A DNA stretch of 64,000 nucleotides from Mesorhizobium escarrei (GTDB taxonomy: Bacteria; Pseudomonadota; Alphaproteobacteria; Rhizobiales; Rhizobiaceae). Position numbers and translations under genes: made by a program. Location of the stretch: contig NZ_CAKXZT010000160.1 in assembly GCF_935825525.1 (NCBI RefSeq), positions 90,002-154,001 on the forward strand, in the 5' to 3' direction. Shown piece after piece: positions 61,205-64,000 of the stretch (the first letter of the stretch is position 1; each line of letters starts with the position of its first letter). The notes under the pieces are model-generated. The model had not been told where the DNA came from, did no database searches, and worked only from the letters and a program-made list of their open reading frames with translations.

Positions 61205-63144
61205 ATCGGGATAGGGGGACGCCTCGCGACGCCACCCCTCCCACACCACCGGGCATACGGGTCCGTACCACGGCGGTTCGATCGGATTAGGCTTGGGCAG
61301 AGACATGGAGTCGAGGGAGGCCGAGAGACTCGAAGTAATGGTTGCGCAGGGCCTGTTGGACCGCCGGGTGTCCTGACATGCGCCAGAATCCCGTCGGCGA
61401 ACCGGCAGCAACCGCGGCCCGGAGCTTTGGCACGCCACGACGGCGCAGTTCCTTGAAGCGGTTGTGCCCGTTCCCCCATTGCCGCCAGAGATACATCCGT
61501 AGTCTTCGGCGGATCCACGCTTCCAAGTTCGTAAGCACCCGTGGGGTCTGGCAGAAGCCGAAGTAACCGCGCCATCCGATGAGGTATGGCTTCAGCTCCT
61601 TGATCAACTGCGGCAGACTGATCCCCCGTGTCCGGCGTGTCATGTCCCGGATCAGCGTCTTGAATTTGTCGAGGGCCTTCGGCGCGATGCGCCGCTCGCT
61701 CCCGTCATTCGAGATGCTGAACCCGAGGAACTTCCGCTCCTCCGGTCGCGCCACCGCGCTCTTCGCCTCGTTGACCTTCAGCCGCAGCTTCTTGGTCAGG
61801 AACCGGCTTACGGAAGCCATGACCCGTTCGCCGGCGCGGCGGCTGCGAACATAGATGTTGCAGTCGTCCGCGTAACGGCAGAAGCGGAGACCACGTCGGG
61901 CCAGTTCCTTGTCGAGGTCGTCGAGCAGGAGGTTGCTTAGGATGGGCGAGAGCGGACCGCCTTGCGGGGTCCCTTCGTCCACCGGACGGACCAAGCCATC
62001 CTCCATCACCCCCGCATTGAGAAATGCTCGGATGAGTTTGAGCACACGCTTATCGGACACCCTCGCGGCAACGCGCGCCATCAGGCTATCATGATTAACC
62101 CGGTCGAAAAATCTTTCGAGGTCGAGGTCAACCACGTAGCTGTAACCCTCGGCAATGTAGCATTGCGCTTGGGCTACTGCCTGATGGGCAGAGCGTCCCG
62201 GGCGGAAGCCGTAGCTGTGCTCCGAGAACGTCGGGTCCCACTGCTCCTGGAGGACCTGCAGCAGGGCATGCTGGATCAGTCTGTCGACGACGCAAGGTAC
62301 GCCGAGTTTTCTGACCCCGCCGTCCGGCTTGGGGATTTCGACCCGCTTGACCGGCTGCGGCTGATAGGTTCCCTCGATCAATCGAGACCGAATGCTTGGC
62401 CAGTGCTCACGCAGGTAGCCCTTGGCGTCGTCGATGGTCATCCCATCCACGCCTGGACCGCCCTTGTTGCTTCGAACGCGTTTCCACGCTGTTTCCAGAT
62501 TCTCTCGGCTACATACCGTCTCCATTAGCTGTTCTGTCCAAGCCGGGCTTTCGGGTGCCGACTTCGCCACGAGTGGTTCGGCCCCTTGGTGACCGCTGAC
62601 AGGGGCTTCACCCCGGTCCCTCGGTTCCAGGGCCAGTGAATACTGGGTCTTCTGCCGCTTTCCACTCATGAGTTGCCGGTCCTACTTGCCACTTCCAATC
62701 GTTCGGGCCTTCGGTCATCGTTTCCGGCTCGGCCTATCCGTTTGCTCCGCCTTTCGGCCTTGGAGTGCCTCACTAGCCTTGCCGACAGCATCACCTACTA
62801 CGCCCTCTGCTGACTCCTGCATCACGGTCAGGTCACCTTGCGGTTCCCTCAGTTCCGAAGTCGGAACATGACGCAGGCCTCCCCAGGTAAATTCAATCGC
62901 CTTCCCCGCGCACCTGCCGGATCTACAGCCCTGCCCTTGATGGATATGGACTTCGCGACACGTTGCCCGCTCGTCCGGCCAGGGATGCCTCACATCCGGT
63001 TTCTGTTCGTCAGGTCGCGGTTTTGCTCCACGCTTCCTTCAGACACCACCTCGCGATAATGCCCTTGCGCTTCGCTAAGCCTTCACCTCCATCAGGTTGG
63101 CTAAGGGACTTTCACCCCCAAGCGGTTGAACATGCTGGGCACAC
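61205..63144 (-). mobile_element. group II intron, bacterial class C-like
   Basis: Minus-strand intron of about 1940 bases. The 5' end at 63144 reads gtgtgcccagcatg. The LtrA-type reverse transcriptase lies at 62669-61287. Domain V is about 61279-61237 (gaaccgccgtggtacggacc, then cgtatgcccggtggtg) and domain VI about 61236-61205, ending cccgat. A hairpin cccgcgcgagcggg followed by ttcgtt stands immediately before the 5' splice site, as typical of class C insertion after terminator-like stems. Ends are set by eye and may be off by a few bases. Confidence 0.75.
61287..62669 (-). CDS. ltrA: group II intron reverse transcriptase/maturase
   Basis: 460 aa. Reverse-transcriptase blocks in order: RLIEGTYQPQPVKRVEIPKP, YGFRPGRSAHQAVAQAQCYI, VVDLDLERFFDRVNHDSLMA, EGTPQGGPLSPILSNLLLDD, the active-site RFCRYADDCNIYV, and KFLGFSI. 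The maturase domain X follows (about 330-440, IGWRGYFGFCQTPRVL). No HNH endonuclease follows, as in class C proteins. Intact, so retrohoming may be possible. Confidence 0.92.
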   Translation of the reverse strand: MSGKRQKTQYSLALEPRDRGEAPVSGHQGAEPLVAKSAPESPAWTEQLMETVCSRENLETAWKRVRSNKGGPGVDGMTIDDAKGYLREHWPSIRSRLIEGTYQPQPVKRVEIPKPDGGVRKLGVPCVVDRLIQHALLQVLQEQWDPTFSEHSYGFRPGRSAHQAVAQAQCYIAEGYSYVVDLDLERFFDRVNHDSLMARVAARVSDKRVLKLIRAFLNAGVMEDGLVRPVDEGTPQGGPLSPILSNLLLDDLDKELARRGLRFCRYADDCNIYVRSRRAGERVMASVSRFLTKKLRLKVNEAKSAVARPEERKFLGFSISNDGSERRIAPKALDKFKTLIRDMTRRTRGISLPQLIKELKPYLIGWRGYFGFCQTPRVLTNLEAWIRRRLRMYLWRQWGNGHNRFKELRRRGVPKLRAAVAAGSPTGFWRMSGHPAVQQALRNHYFESLGLPRLHVSAQA

Positions 63145-63150
63145 AACGAA

Positions 63151-63164
63151 CCCGCTCGCGCGGG
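63151..63164. terminator. hairpin at the group II intron insertion site
   Basis: cccgctcgcgcggg forms a five-base GC stem with a four-base loop. On the minus strand it is followed by ttcgtt and then the intron 5' end. It is the target-type structure for class C introns and could also be a weak terminator. Confidence 0.55.
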
Positions 63165-63273
63165 AGGGCACCCTGTGGTTGAGGTAAGGGTTATGGGTCG
63201 ATCGTCGCGCTCGCGTTGAGCGTCGTTCGGCTGGAGCAGAGCATGGCGGGCTTCTTCAACAAGGAGCCTGACC

Positions 63274-64000
63274 ATGCCCTGTCCTGTTCTTGATGCACCT
63301 ATCAGTCCACTTCGTCAGCGGCTGATCGACGACATGAACATGCGGCGTTTCTCACGGGAGACGCAGCGCAACTATCTCCGCGACATCGGACGCCTGGCGA
63401 CGTTCCTCGGGCGTTCACCAGACACAGCGACCACCGACGACCTGCGCCAGTTCCAGATCGAGCAGCAGGACGACGGTGTTCCCGTGCCGACGATGAACAG
63501 CATCGTGTCGGCGCTGCGCTTCTTCTTCACGCATACGGTCGATCGTCCCGATCTGGCGCGCAAGCTCGTTCGTCTGGCGCACCCGCGCACGCTGCCGGTG
63601 GTGCTGAGCCGCGACGAGGTCGCCCGGCTGCTCAACGCCACCACCTGCCTCAAGCACCAGGCCGCGCTGTCGGTCGCTTATGGCGCGGGCCTGCGCGTGG
63701 CGGAGGTGTCGACGCTGAAGATCGCCGACGTCGATAGTGAGCGCATGCTGCTACGTGTCGAGCGCGGCAAGGGCGGGCGATACCGGAACGCCATGCTGTC
63801 GCAAGACCTGCTCTTGTTGCTGCGCCAGTGGTGGAAGGTCGGACGCCAGCAGGGCGTGATGCACCGCGACGGCTGGCTGTTTCCGGGGCAGCATGCGATG
63901 AAGCCCATCAGCACCCGCCAGCTCTATCGCGTGGTCGTCGAGGCAGCGCAGGCGGCCGACATCGCCAAGCGCGTCGGGCCCCATACACTGCGCCACAGCT
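63274..64000 (+). CDS. tyrosine recombinase, IS91-associated type (3' end outside window)
   Basis: 242 codons in the window, start ATG 63274 with aaggag upstream. N-terminal SAM-like core-binding domain (MRRFSRETQRNYLRDIGRLA, TFLGRSPDTATTDDLRQFQI), then the catalytic domain with the first Arg in AYGAGLRVAEVSTL, the Lys in ERGKGGRYR, and the HxxR box HTLRH at the edge. The final Tyr lies outside. The N-terminal wording is that of recombinases that accompany IS91-type transposases in rhizobia, so an IS91-like element probably continues to the right. Confidence 0.87.
   Translation, partial: MPCPVLDAPISPLRQRLIDDMNMRRFSRETQRNYLRDIGRLATFLGRSPDTATTDDLRQFQIEQQDDGVPVPTMNSIVSALRFFFTHTVDRPDLARKLVRLAHPRTLPVVLSRDEVARLLNATTCLKHQAALSVAYGAGLRVAEVSTLKIADVDSERMLLRVERGKGGRYRNAMLSQDLLLLLRQWWKVGRQQGVMHRDGWLFPGQHAMKPISTRQLYRVVVEAAQAADIAKRVGPHTLRHS

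Overview
The window looks like chromosome or large-replicon DNA of a rhizobial alphaproteobacterium, probably Mesorhizobium or a near relative. The basis is high GC, an ExoY/ExoP-type exopolysaccharide locus, a matABC-matR malonate operon as in Rhizobium, BTLCP-type and rhizobial cyclase proteins, and IS630/ISAs1/IS66/IS256/IS1595 debris of rhizobial type. I found no rRNA, tRNA or CRISPR array and no nod, nif or fix genes.

Layout. (1) 1-2.5 kb: an FG-GAP-repeat lipoprotein cut by the left edge, a small ORF, and a nest of three transposase fragments. (2) 2.5-25.1 kb: a large surface-polysaccharide locus. It holds a Wzy-like polymerase, an ExoY-like priming transferase, an ExoP-like Wzz/ATPase, a LuxR-type and a Crp/Fnr-type regulator, glycosyltransferases of three folds, two unrelated sulfotransferases, an asparagine synthase, three tandem paralogous GT9-like proteins, an MsbA-like exporter, a GSCFA protein and a TylF-like methyltransferase. 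Together they suggest a sulfated, possibly amidated and methylated polymer. Two inverted copies of a dispersed rhizobial palindromic repeat lie near 5.6 and 10.6 kb. (3) 25.4-26.8 kb: a BTLCP-type transglutaminase-like protease and a small exported protein.

(4) 27.3-35.5 kb: a catabolic operon with an SDR, a Pot-type ABC importer, a HisD-like dehydrogenase with two altered zinc ligands, a zinc alcohol dehydrogenase and a HutC-type GntR repressor. Two sites fit the HutC-subfamily operator consensus. (5) 35.6-40.9 kb: a complete matABC malonate operon with divergent matR.

(6) 41.0-58.0 kb: a decayed mobile and defence-like island. It has a MobC-like gene and a relaxase stub broken by a truncated IS256, and a 1537-aa cyclase-nSTAND-TM-WD40 protein. 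A four-gene operon (HTH, nucleotidyltransferase, PP2C, trypsin-like) follows behind a clear dyad operator. Then come a frameshifted short-Argonaute (MID-PIWI) relic, twin coiled-coil/winged-helix proteins, an IS1595-like transposase translationally coupled to a GIY-YIG protein, a DUF6471 gene, and a three-gene operon of unknown function. All four frameshifts identified between 49.0 and 57.3 kb are single-base deletions. (7) 58.0-61.0 kb: an HxlR regulator divergent from an exported epoxide-hydrolase-like protein, an exported cupin and an SDR. (8) 61.2-64 kb: a bacterial class C-like group II intron sitting after a hairpin, then a tyrosine recombinase of IS91-associated type running off the right edge.
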